Positions 1-5,368 of a stretch of DNA of 5,521 bases are shown piece after piece; positions within the stretch are counted from its first letter, which is position 1, and every line of letters begins with the position of its first letter. The position numbers and the translations under genes were made by a program. The stretch spans positions 1 through 5,521 of the forward strand of contig JASKZZ010000312.1 of assembly GCA_030147335.1 (NCBI GenBank), given 5' to 3'. This DNA is from Herpetosiphonaceae bacterium. GTDB taxonomy: Bacteria; Chloroflexota; Chloroflexia; Chloroflexales; Kallotenuaceae. Under the pieces are notes generated by a model. The model made no database searches. It saw only the letters and a program-made list of their open reading frames with translations, and was not told the origin of the DNA.

Positions 1-845
1 GGAAGGTCAGGATGGGTGTTGAGAATCGTACGAATTTGCTTGAGCTTATGCTCATGGTGGCCTGACTTGATCAAATGGTCGGGTTCCAGCCCAACATCGC
101 GCAAAAACAGCGGGCCGACCGGAATGCCGTTAATGTTGAGAAAGTCGATCAGCAGATCGTACAGGTTCCACGGACTGCTGGAAACATAAAAGATTGGGTT
201 ATAGCCTTCGCCGTCGCCACCTTTACGTAATGCCTGGTAAAACGCGGCAACGCCTTCAAACGGCATCCGTGTATGTGGATTGTTCAGCACAACGATACGC
301 GCCATGGTCAGCGGATCGGTCGCGCCGGTTAGCACGATTGTATCGTCGATGTCGCTAATGACGCCGAACTCGGATTTTGGCGGCGGCACCAGCACATGAC
401 CAACGGCACGTTCACGACGCTGCCCCTCCGCCTTGGGCTCGATCAACGACAGCTCGATCTCGTGCCAGACCCGCTCCAGCCGTAACGGTGATTGCGGCTC
501 AATCTCAATGTCGAAGTAGCCTTCGTTGTCCGTGGTTATCTCAAACTGTTGCTGGCCCTGACGAACAAGCAGCCGCGCGCCAGGAATCTCGTCGCTGTCG
601 AAGCGGCGATACATGTTGAGCAAGTTTTGCCAAACACTATCGGCGTCGGTGGCGCTGGTAATGCCTTTGTATTCCAGCACACGGCCTTTGAGGTACAGTC
701 GGTCGGCGGTACCATGACCACGATATGGCTGGATCTGAACAGGGTCGAGCCAGCCACTACGGACCTTGATATTGAACTTAATCAGATCGAAGCGCTGCTC
801 AACGCTGCTGGCGATGCGTGTAAAGGTATGCATCCACTCACTCAT
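1..845 (-). CDS. App1-family (DUF2183) phosphatidate phosphatase-like protein, 3' end outside window
   Basis: The reading frame is open from an ATG at 845 to the left edge (281 codons seen), so the C-terminus is missing. The product resembles the App1/DUF2183 family, HAD-type phosphatases related to yeast App1 and the lipins, which dephosphorylate phosphatidate. Visible motifs are the catalytic DIDDT at residues 165-169 (DxDxT, nucleophile D165), SSSPWN at 222-227, GPLFLRD at 244-250, and a basic HKLK stretch at 266-269 that probably supplies the HAD motif III lysine. The last acidic HAD motif should lie just past the window edge. Residues 1-155 form a poorly conserved, probably beta-rich N-terminal domain with no signal peptide or membrane segment, so a cytoplasmic location is likely. 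A stop codon two codons upstream (849-851) rules out a longer protein. The gene lies 76 bp downstream of the P450 on the same strand and may be co-transcribed. Family assignment is firm; the lipid substrate is inferred from the family. Confidence 0.88.
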   Translation of the reverse strand, partial: MSEWMHTFTRIASSVEQRFDLIKFNIKVRSGWLDPVQIQPYRGHGTADRLYLKGRVLEYKGITSATDADSVWQNLLNMYRRFDSDEIPGARLLVRQGQQQFEITTDNEGYFDIEIEPQSPLRLERVWHEIELSLIEPKAEGQRRERAVGHVLVPPPKSEFGVISDIDDTIVLTGATDPLTMARIVVLNNPHTRMPFEGVAAFYQALRKGGDGEGYNPIFYVSSSPWNLYDLLIDFLNINGIPVGPLFLRDVGLEPDHLIKSGHHEHKLKQIRTILNTHPDL

Positions 846-856
846 GCTTCATTGTC

Positions 857-862
857 TCTCCT
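857..862 (-). promoter_or_regulatory. Shine-Dalgarno sequence for the App1-like gene, unusually spaced
   Basis: AGGAGA on the minus strand lies 11 nt before the ATG at 845, a long spacing. Another ATG at 852-850, only 4 nt away, opens a four-codon frame (M-K-H-E-stop) whose TGA falls at 838-840, overlapping the beginning of the App1-like gene in another frame. The App1 start at 845 is still the only sensible one, because its own frame has a stop at 849-851 and the next in-frame ATG (833) is farther from the site. Confidence 0.55.
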
Positions 863-921
863 GTTTGTGCGCTGCATATCGGCGACAAGCATAGCACATG
901 TTGCAAGCGTGCCCACTGCCG

Positions 922-2307
922 CTAACGAAGTGTCTGTCGACGTTTACGAATCGTCATACGTAGCCCATGCTTTAGTCGCAGCGTGATCAGCGGCTCGGGA
1001 ACTACCGGATGATCAGGCACAAGCTCCAGCTCATAGTGTTGTGCGAGTGTTGCAAGCAGGAGCTGCGCTTCCATCAGGGCAAAGTTATTGCCGATACAAA
1101 TGCGCGGCCCACCGCCAAACGGAAAGTAGGCGAAGCGCGGCCTGTTTGCGGAGCGCTCCGGCAAGAATCGCTCCGGCTCAAAGGCTTCGGGATTGTCCCA
1201 GAACTCGGGATGGCGATGTGTGACATACTGCGAGATAACAATTGGTGACTTCGCCGGAATATGGTAGCCGCCGATCTCATCGTCCTCCATCGCCTGACGC
1301 GCGACGCTCCATGCCGGTGGATACAGTCGCAATGTTTCATCAACGACCATCCGGGTATAGGGTAGGTTGGGCAGATCGTCGAAGCTGGGAGAGCGACCGG
1401 CCAGCACGCTATCAAGTTCGGCCCGCAGATTTTGCGCGACCTCGGGATGCTGCGCCAGCAAGAACCACGTCCACGACAGGGTTGCTGCGGTTGTTTCGTG
1501 ACCCGCAAGAACAATCGTTGTGACCTCATCGCGCAGCTGTTGATTATTCATGCCCTCGCCGGTTTCTTCGTCGCGGGCTTCGAGCAGCATGGTCAGCAGA
1601 TCGCCAGTATTCGCCGTTGCCGCAGGCGCTTGGCGGTGTTCCTCGATAATGCGGTACATGAGCTGGTCAATTGTGTTACGCGCGCGCTTGAAGCGCCGAT
1701 TTTGGCGGGTGGGGATGCGCTCAGGCAGCGATAACGGGTTGAGCGAGCGGTGATTAACATATTCAAGCGCAACTGTCAGCGATTGCCCGACCTCGTCGGC
1801 GGCTTTGCTCAGGTCCACGTTGAAGAGCGCTCGTCCAACAATCTCAAGTGTCAGCGCCATCATATCTTGCGCGACATCGACCGGCTGTCCTTCCCTGGCA
1901 GGTGCTTCCCATCGTTCAACCACCTGCTCGGCAGCAGCAGTCATCATGGTGGAAAGATTAATGAGCCGTTGACGATGAAATGCAGGCGACGCAAGTCGGC
2001 GCTGGCGTCGCCAAAACTCGCCTTCGCTGGTTAACAAGCCGTTACCGACAAGCAGCTTAAGCGTTTCGACAAACAAGCCTTTGGGATAGTGCTTACTTTT
2101 GAAGACGTGCTCAATATCGTTGGGGTGGCTGACAAGATACCACGAAAGATTGCCTAGCCCGCGCAGCCGTACAACATCGCCGTAGCGCTGACGGATTTCG
2201 GGATAAAACTCTAGCGGATTACGCCAAAGGTCAGGAAGATTGCCAAACAAAAAATTGCCACGCGGTCCCGGCGCGGTTCGTTTTCGGCTGATATTACTGG
2301 ATGTCAT
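922..2307 (-). CDS. Cytochrome P450 monooxygenase (stand-alone, soluble)
   Basis: This is a complete 461-residue P450, the usual length for a bacterial enzyme without a fused reductase. Motifs appear in the expected order: helix C WRRQR from residue 99, helix I AGHETT at 268-273 with the acid/Thr pair for O2 activation, ExxR as E324-R327 in DETLRLYPP, FEPERF at 376-381, and the heme loop FPFGGGPRICIG at 395-406 with C404 as the axial heme thiolate. There is no N-terminal membrane anchor; the proline/glycine-rich start (PGPRGN) resembles the hinge of soluble members. The I-helix and heme-loop wording resembles the CYP4/CYP102-like group, which often acts on fatty acids or other lipids, but the substrate cannot be read from the sequence. 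No ferredoxin or reductase gene is in the window, so redox partners must be encoded elsewhere. The ATG start is supported by AAGGA at 2314-2318, 6 nt upstream. The App1-like gene follows after 76 bp. Confidence 0.95.
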   Translation of the reverse strand: MTSSNISRKRTAPGPRGNFLFGNLPDLWRNPLEFYPEIRQRYGDVVRLRGLGNLSWYLVSHPNDIEHVFKSKHYPKGLFVETLKLLVGNGLLTSEGEFWRRQRRLASPAFHRQRLINLSTMMTAAAEQVVERWEAPAREGQPVDVAQDMMALTLEIVGRALFNVDLSKAADEVGQSLTVALEYVNHRSLNPLSLPERIPTRQNRRFKRARNTIDQLMYRIIEEHRQAPAATANTGDLLTMLLEARDEETGEGMNNQQLRDEVTTIVLAGHETTAATLSWTWFLLAQHPEVAQNLRAELDSVLAGRSPSFDDLPNLPYTRMVVDETLRLYPPAWSVARQAMEDDEIGGYHIPAKSPIVISQYVTHRHPEFWDNPEAFEPERFLPERSANRPRFAYFPFGGGPRICIGNNFALMEAQLLLATLAQHYELELVPDHPVVPEPLITLRLKHGLRMTIRKRRQTLR

Positions 2308-2313
2308 GCTTGA

Positions 2314-2318
2314 TCCTT
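2314..2318 (-). promoter_or_regulatory. Shine-Dalgarno sequence of the P450 gene
   Basis: AAGGA on the minus strand, 6 nt before the ATG at 2307, fixes the start. The 112 bp between this site and the terminator hairpin at 2431 must hold the P450 promoter, but I see no convincing -35/-10 pair there. Confidence 0.6.
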
Positions 2319-2430
2319 AAGCGATGTCGAGGTTTCAATCTAAGCGTAGCATAACATTCGGGAAATGGCAGACGATATTACAATGTGTTGTGATGCGGAA
2401 GATGCTTGTTATACATCATGGCGTTAACGT

Positions 2431-2465
2431 AAAAAGGTAGCGATCTGTTTGTGATCGCCACCTTT
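2431..2465 (-). terminator. Intrinsic terminator after the SRPBCC gene
   Basis: Arms at 2433-2445 and 2453-2465 pair over 13 positions with one A/C mismatch, around a 7-nt loop. Read on the minus strand, the second arm ends in CTTTTT, a canonical U-tract. It starts 41 bp after the SRPBCC stop codon, so it should end transcription of that gene and separate it from the P450. An AT-rich weaker hairpin (2474-2496, TTAATG/CATTAA core, 5-nt loop) lies between the stop codon and this terminator. Confidence 0.8.
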
Positions 2466-2506
2466 CCACAGAACTTCATTAATTATTTTAATGGAGCGCT
2501 GCCAAT

Positions 2507-2959
2507 CTACTCCCCACGCTCATGAGCGGAGCGTGGCTCAACCTTGCCACCCTGGCCTTGTACGACATTACGTATGGATTGGATCGCGGCCTCAAGCCCT
2601 TCTTGTACGCGCTGATCCTGATTTGGCATCTGCTGGTCGCCGCCGTCGCGAGCCGACAACGAAAGGTGGACGGTCAGGCTGGATTCTTGCCCCTCGCCAC
2701 GCACCTGTAACCATCCCGAGTAATGGCCTTCGTCGGATCCCCACTCCATATACTGTCGTCTCTGGTCGACGCGGAAATAGCCGTCGTCTTCGTATTGGTG
2801 ACCATGAGCCTCGCCCTGAACACGAACGCGGTCATTACCTTGCGGCTGTGCGCTGCGCGTTGTTGGCAGATATTGTGGCAAGTTGCCGACGTTGGACACG
2901 AATTGGAACAGGGCATCAGACGACACGGGGATGGTTGCGGAATGCTCGTACTCAGCCAT
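2507..2959 (-). CDS. SRPBCC (START/polyketide cyclase-like) family protein
   Basis: This is a 150-residue protein of the SRPBCC helix-grip superfamily, small alpha/beta proteins with a deep hydrophobic ligand pocket. The N-terminus is typical: a first strand (EHSATIPVSS, residues 4-13), then the helix DALFQFVSNVGNLPQYLP, where the residues around N23-P30 form the usual loop before the second strand. Central strands with many Asp/Gly/Gln follow, and residues about 118-134 form the long C-terminal helix that closes the pocket. The last 16 residues are charged and probably disordered. The ligand is unknown; members include cyclases, lipid carriers and stress proteins. I chose the ATG at 2959 because AGGAGG lies 5 nt upstream and the family N-terminus begins there. 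The frame stays open upstream to 3118, but the extra 53 residues overlap the DUF1330 gene and look unlike any domain. It is probably downstream of, and possibly co-transcribed with, DUF1330 (139 bp gap). Confidence 0.82.
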   Translation of the reverse strand: MAEYEHSATIPVSSDALFQFVSNVGNLPQYLPTTRSAQPQGNDRVRVQGEAHGHQYEDDGYFRVDQRRQYMEWGSDEGHYSGWLQVRGEGQESSLTVHLSLSARDGGDQQMPNQDQRVQEGLEAAIQSIRNVVQGQGGKVEPRSAHERGE

Positions 2960-2964
2960 TGTAG

Positions 2965-2970
2965 CCTCCT
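2965..2970 (-). promoter_or_regulatory. Shine-Dalgarno sequence deciding the SRPBCC start
   Basis: A full AGGAGG on the minus strand sits 5 nt before the ATG at 2959. It argues strongly against the longer start at 3118. Confidence 0.8.
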
Positions 2971-3022
2971 TGTGGCACGCTCCAGCGACGATGATCGTGG
3001 GTGTACGTGAGTTTCTGCGGGG

Positions 3023-3048
3023 CTTGGTGTTCTTGCTAGCAAACCAAG
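3023..3048. repeat. Nested inverted repeat between DUF1330 and SRPBCC genes
   Basis: CTTGGT at 3023-3028 is repeated inverted as ACCAAG at 3043-3048, and the space between contains the perfect palindrome TTGCTAGCAA (3033-3042), offset by 4 nt on one side. It lies 64 bp before the SRPBCC start. It could be an operator or an mRNA hairpin; there is no U-tract on the minus strand, so it is not an obvious terminator. It may also be chance. Confidence 0.3.
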
Positions 3049-3098
3049 TGCCAGCGGATGTGTTGCCGATGGTATTTGGAAAAACACACTCCTTCCGG

Positions 3099-3386
3099 CT
3101 ATAACCCTTCAACAACAATCATGTTTGTATGCGTTGTTTGCCGACGCAATTGCTTTGGCTCGCTGTATTCCTCGGATGTCCACCACGCCTTTGCCTGATC
3201 GACGGTTGGAAATTCAAGGATAACCAATCGCTTCGGCTGCCATTCGCCTTCAAGCACATCCAGCGCGCCGCCACGCACAATGTATTTTCCGCCGAAGGCA
3301 GCAACAATCGGCGGCGCTTGCTCACGATACGCGGCATAGCCTTCCGGGTCGGTCACTTCGATCTCAACAATGACGTAGGCTGGCAT
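3099..3386 (-). CDS. DUF1330 family protein
   Basis: This is a 95-residue protein matching the whole DUF1330 family (PF07045), small dimeric alpha-beta-barrel (ferredoxin-like) proteins of unknown function. It shows the hallmark opening MPAYVIVEIEVTDPEGY, the central GGKYIVRGG (residues 32-40), RLVILEFP (53-60) and A-x-AWWTSEEY (65-74), and a closing IVVEG. Length and N-terminus fit the family exactly. The frame extends to a GTG at 3392 and has ATGs at 3389 and 3386; the GTG overlaps the Shine-Dalgarno sequence and the ATG at 3389 is only 1 nt from it, so 3386 (4 nt) is best and gives the family-typical MPAYV start. The gene is divergent from the ArsR-like regulator and lies 139 bp before the SRPBCC gene on the same strand. 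Biochemical role unknown. Confidence 0.9.
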   Translation of the reverse strand: MPAYVIVEIEVTDPEGYAAYREQAPPIVAAFGGKYIVRGGALDVLEGEWQPKRLVILEFPTVDQAKAWWTSEEYSEPKQLRRQTTHTNMIVVEGL

Positions 3387-3390
3387 CATC

Positions 3391-3396
3391 ACCTCC
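3391..3396 (-). promoter_or_regulatory. Shine-Dalgarno sequence of the DUF1330 gene
   Basis: GGAGGT on the minus strand immediately precedes a tandem G-ATG-ATG. The nearer ATG is too close, so the second (3386) is preferred. The upstream open frame ends in TGA at 3389-3391, overlapping the first ATG by one base. Confidence 0.7.
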
Positions 3397-3814
3397 AGGT
3401 ATATTGCTCATACGCTCCTTCATCTATGCTACTACAGATTTGACGGCTTGAGCATAAGCTGCGCGGCCTCGTATGGAGGCTAATGATGCGCCTGGCTTCG
3501 GGGCAGAGTTTGTTCCAGCCACGGATGAGCTTTTGGCGTACACACAGATTGCCGTCGTCAACGTTGTGGTTCAGCCGCGTATAGGCTAGATACAACAGCG
3601 ACGGCACGTGGTCGATATGGGTTATGGCGTCGGCGCCGGCGGCAGATCACTGCTGGCGTTGTACGTTCAAGGTTGACGGTTTCCCTGTTTGCTTCAGGAC
3701 ACCTTTCCGCTGCTTATCCCCGTCTCCCACCAACACCCAACTGCGCTATTCTTATTCGAGCCATGCCAACATACACCTTTCGTCGTAGCATCATACCAAC
3801 CATTGCTGAATACC
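3397..3814. other. Intergenic region with an unassigned minus-strand open frame
   Basis: Most of the gap between the divergent DUF1330 and ArsR-like genes. The minus strand has an open frame from a GTG at 3607 to a TGA at 3389-3391 (72 codons), open upstream as far as a stop at 3647-3649. Its product (MPSLLYLAYTRLNHN at the start) matches no family I recognise, has no Shine-Dalgarno sequence before the GTG, and ends with many Arg, Cys and Ser codons, so it is probably a chance frame or an old gene remnant. From about 3660 to 3810 I see no credible gene on either strand. The promoter of DUF1330 should be in the left third; no clear -35/-10 pair stands out. Confidence 0.4.
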
Positions 3815-3850
3815 ATTGTCAAATGTGAAGATATAATCATATTTGACAAT
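3815..3850 (+). promoter_or_regulatory. Inverted-repeat operator with embedded -10 box, upstream of the ArsR-like gene
   Basis: ATTGTCAAAT at 3815-3824 and ATTTGACAAT at 3841-3850 form a perfect 10-bp inverted repeat separated by 16 bp; one mismatch further in, two more bases pair. The arm centres are 26 bp apart, about two and a half helical turns. The spacer contains TATAAT at 3832-3837, a perfect -10 hexamer, although the sequence about 17 bp upstream is a poor -35. A start around 3844 would give a leader of roughly 30 nt before the ATG at 3875. A protein bound to this repeat would occlude the promoter, so repression is likely, probably by the adjacent regulator itself. Confidence 0.65.
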
Positions 3851-3861
3851 ATCTTATGACT

Positions 3862-3867
3862 GAGGAG
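3862..3867 (+). promoter_or_regulatory. Shine-Dalgarno sequence of the ArsR-like regulator
   Basis: GAGGAG lies 7 nt before the ATG at 3875 and confirms this start. Confidence 0.75.
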
Positions 3868-3874
3868 ATATAAG

Positions 3875-4408
3875 ATGTCGTCGAAATCGAACTTGCTGAT
3901 GCATCCTGTCCGGATCAGCATCACCCAGGCGCTAATGAATAACGAGCCGCAAACTGTACAGCAGATTGCGCGGACGATACCAGGTGTGTCGTTGTCGACG
4001 CTATATCGTCATTTACATAAGCTGGTCGAGGCCGGCCTTGTCATAGTCGCAGGGGAGCGCCAAGCTCATGGCGCTGTTGAGCGGAGATACACGCTTGCAC
4101 GGGAAGGCAACACGCTTTTCTATGCGGACATTGAAGGTCATTCGAAGGAGGATTTGCTGCGGCACTTCACGGTTGCGGTCACATCTATCCTCGGCGATTT
4201 TGACCGCTATGTGACAGCCCAAGAACACGTCGACCTACGAGCAGACGGTGTGTTGTTCGGCCAATTCGTCTTAAACCTTGACGATACTGAATTTACCGAG
4301 TTTCACCACGAACTTGTGGCGTTGTTGGAACGATTCCATCAGATGCCGGTCGATACGACGCGCAAACGCCGCACTGTGTCAATCTTCGCCATACCAGTTG
4401 CAACTTGA
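3875..4408 (+). CDS. ArsR-like winged-helix transcriptional regulator
   Basis: This is a 177-residue DNA-binding protein. Residues 5-75 form a winged helix of the ArsR/HTH_20 type: HPVRISITQAL (helix 1), TVQQIARTIPG (helix 2), recognition helix SLSTLYRHLHKLVEAGL (39-55), then a beta wing of about 56-73 ending in ERRYTL. The C-terminal half (about 92-177) has two amphipathic helices, with DLLRHFTVAVTSILGDFDRY and the acidic FVLNLDDTEFTEFHHELVAL, and a final strand RTVSIFAIP; this looks like a dimerisation or ligand domain. No cysteine occurs, so a classical ArsR metal-thiolate site is absent and the inducer is unknown. It is the first gene of a likely two-gene operon with the CPBP protease 57 bp downstream, and the inverted repeat at 3815-3850 suggests autoregulation. 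A PadR-like assignment is an alternative, but the HTH wording fits ArsR-like proteins better. Confidence 0.85.
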   Translation: MSSKSNLLMHPVRISITQALMNNEPQTVQQIARTIPGVSLSTLYRHLHKLVEAGLVIVAGERQAHGAVERRYTLAREGNTLFYADIEGHSKEDLLRHFTVAVTSILGDFDRYVTAQEHVDLRADGVLFGQFVLNLDDTEFTEFHHELVALLERFHQMPVDTTRKRRTVSIFAIPVAT

Positions 4409-4452
4409 GCTTACCGTGCACCTTTTCCAATAATCACTCATTATCTTTTGAT

Positions 4453-4458
4453 AGGGAG
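4453..4458 (+). promoter_or_regulatory. Shine-Dalgarno sequence deciding the CPBP protease start
   Basis: AGGGAG lies 7 nt before the ATG at 4466. The longer in-frame TTG at 4448 precedes this site, so its first codons would include the ribosome-binding site; it is rejected. Confidence 0.7.
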
Positions 4459-4465
4459 TTCTCGC

Positions 4466-5368
4466 ATGTCAGCTATCATCATTGACGGGCAGCCCGCACG
4501 AACATCACGCAGTTCGTTTGTGCAGCGCCATCCCCTTCCGGTCTTTTTCGTTCTGGTCTTTGCGCTTACGTGGCCGCTCGAAATTGTGGACGCGCTTGGT
4601 TCGCACGGGCTGCTTCCATTTCGAGTGTCGATCCTTGTCCAACTGCTCTTTGTTGCGTATATGCCCACAGTGGCAGCACTCATTGTCACCAGCTTAAGCA
4701 GCGGCAGAACTGGTGTCAACGCGTTGCTACGGAAATTACTTATCTGGCGCGTGGGCCTTTATTGGTATGCCGTCGCCATTTTTAGCTTTGCGCTGATCTG
4801 CTCCAGCGCCATTATTCTAGCCAACGGATTAAGCGATGCACCACTGGTCCCTCTGCTTGGGCAAGACGCTGCGAATGCAACTGGATTAGAACTCTTGATC
4901 ATGATACCTGTGGTCTTTCTGGTCACAACGTTGGTCAATGGCGAAGAATTGGCGTGGCGCGGATTCGCGTTGCCCCACTTCCAAACCCGCTGGAACGCCC
5001 TGACCTCCAGTATTGTGCTCGGTTCAATCTGGGCTGTATGGCATCTACCGCTCTTTTTTACCCTGACCGGTTCATCCCTTGACGGCATGTCGATGATCAG
5101 TCGATCTATCCAGATCGTTGGCGCGTCGGTGATTTTCACCTGGTTATATAACCACACGCGAGGGAGCGTGCTGCTGGCGTACCTTATGCACGGCGCTGTC
5201 AACACCTGGACTCGCGTTTTCCCCATTGACTATGCGCCACCATTGGTTGGCTGGATTATGACGGGCATTGTTTGCCTCATAGCGGTCATTATCGTGGTCG
5301 TGTATGGAGCGGAGAATCTTACTCGTATGGGTCAACGCATCCAGAACACCGAGTCGACGCAAGGATGA
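4466..5368 (+). CDS. CPBP family intramembrane glutamic endopeptidase (CAAX protease/Abi-like)
   Basis: This is a 300-residue multi-pass membrane protein of the CPBP family (PF02517, formerly Abi), relatives of the Rce1 prenyl protease and of bacteriocin-immunity and processing proteins. All three active-site motifs are present: EELAWR at 160-165 (catalytic E160/E161 and R165), the WxxWHLP segment at 189-195 with H193, and HGAVN at 242-246 (H242, N246). I count about eight hydrophobic segments, roughly 25-45, 56-76, 97-120, 140-157, 176-200, 212-228, 233-248 and 260-281, with the motifs within the membrane core. The N-terminal 20 residues are polar and there is no cleavable signal peptide. 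Substrate is unknown; bacteria lack CAAX prenylation in general, so peptide processing, immunity or stress signalling are the options. It follows the ArsR-like gene by 57 bp on the same strand with no terminator between, suggesting co-transcription and control by that regulator. Confidence 0.92.
   Translation: MSAIIIDGQPARTSRSSFVQRHPLPVFFVLVFALTWPLEIVDALGSHGLLPFRVSILVQLLFVAYMPTVAALIVTSLSSGRTGVNALLRKLLIWRVGLYWYAVAIFSFALICSSAIILANGLSDAPLVPLLGQDAANATGLELLIMIPVVFLVTTLVNGEELAWRGFALPHFQTRWNALTSSIVLGSIWAVWHLPLFFTLTGSSLDGMSMISRSIQIVGASVIFTWLYNHTRGSVLLAYLMHGAVNTWTRVFPIDYAPPLVGWIMTGIVCLIAVIIVVVYGAENLTRMGQRIQNTESTQG

Noticed and set aside
492..986. Plus-strand open frame of 164 codons.
   Set aside because: It is antisense to the App1-like gene and the end of the P450 gene, whose motifs establish the minus strand as coding. 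Its product shows no family features.
1074..1529. Minus-strand frame of 151 codons inside the P450 gene.
   Set aside because: Shifted-frame shadow of the P450; rich in Arg/Ser and without any domain.
2960..3118. N-terminal extension of the SRPBCC frame to 3118.
   Set aside because: It overlaps the DUF1330 gene, lacks a Shine-Dalgarno sequence, and the ATG at 2959 has a perfect one.
3843..3874. Perfect -35 hexamer TTGACA (3843-3848) with TATAAG just before the regulator ATG.
   Set aside because: The spacing is 20 bp and the transcript would start inside the gene, downstream of its Shine-Dalgarno sequence. The hexamer is better explained as part of the inverted-repeat arm.
4147..4153. AAGGAGG, a strong Shine-Dalgarno-like sequence inside the regulator gene.
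   Set aside because: It encodes part of SKEDLL in the regulator and no open frame with a plausible product starts after it.
4759..5226. Minus-strand frame of 155 codons opposite the CPBP gene.
   Set aside because: Antisense shadow of a gene with all three CPBP motifs.
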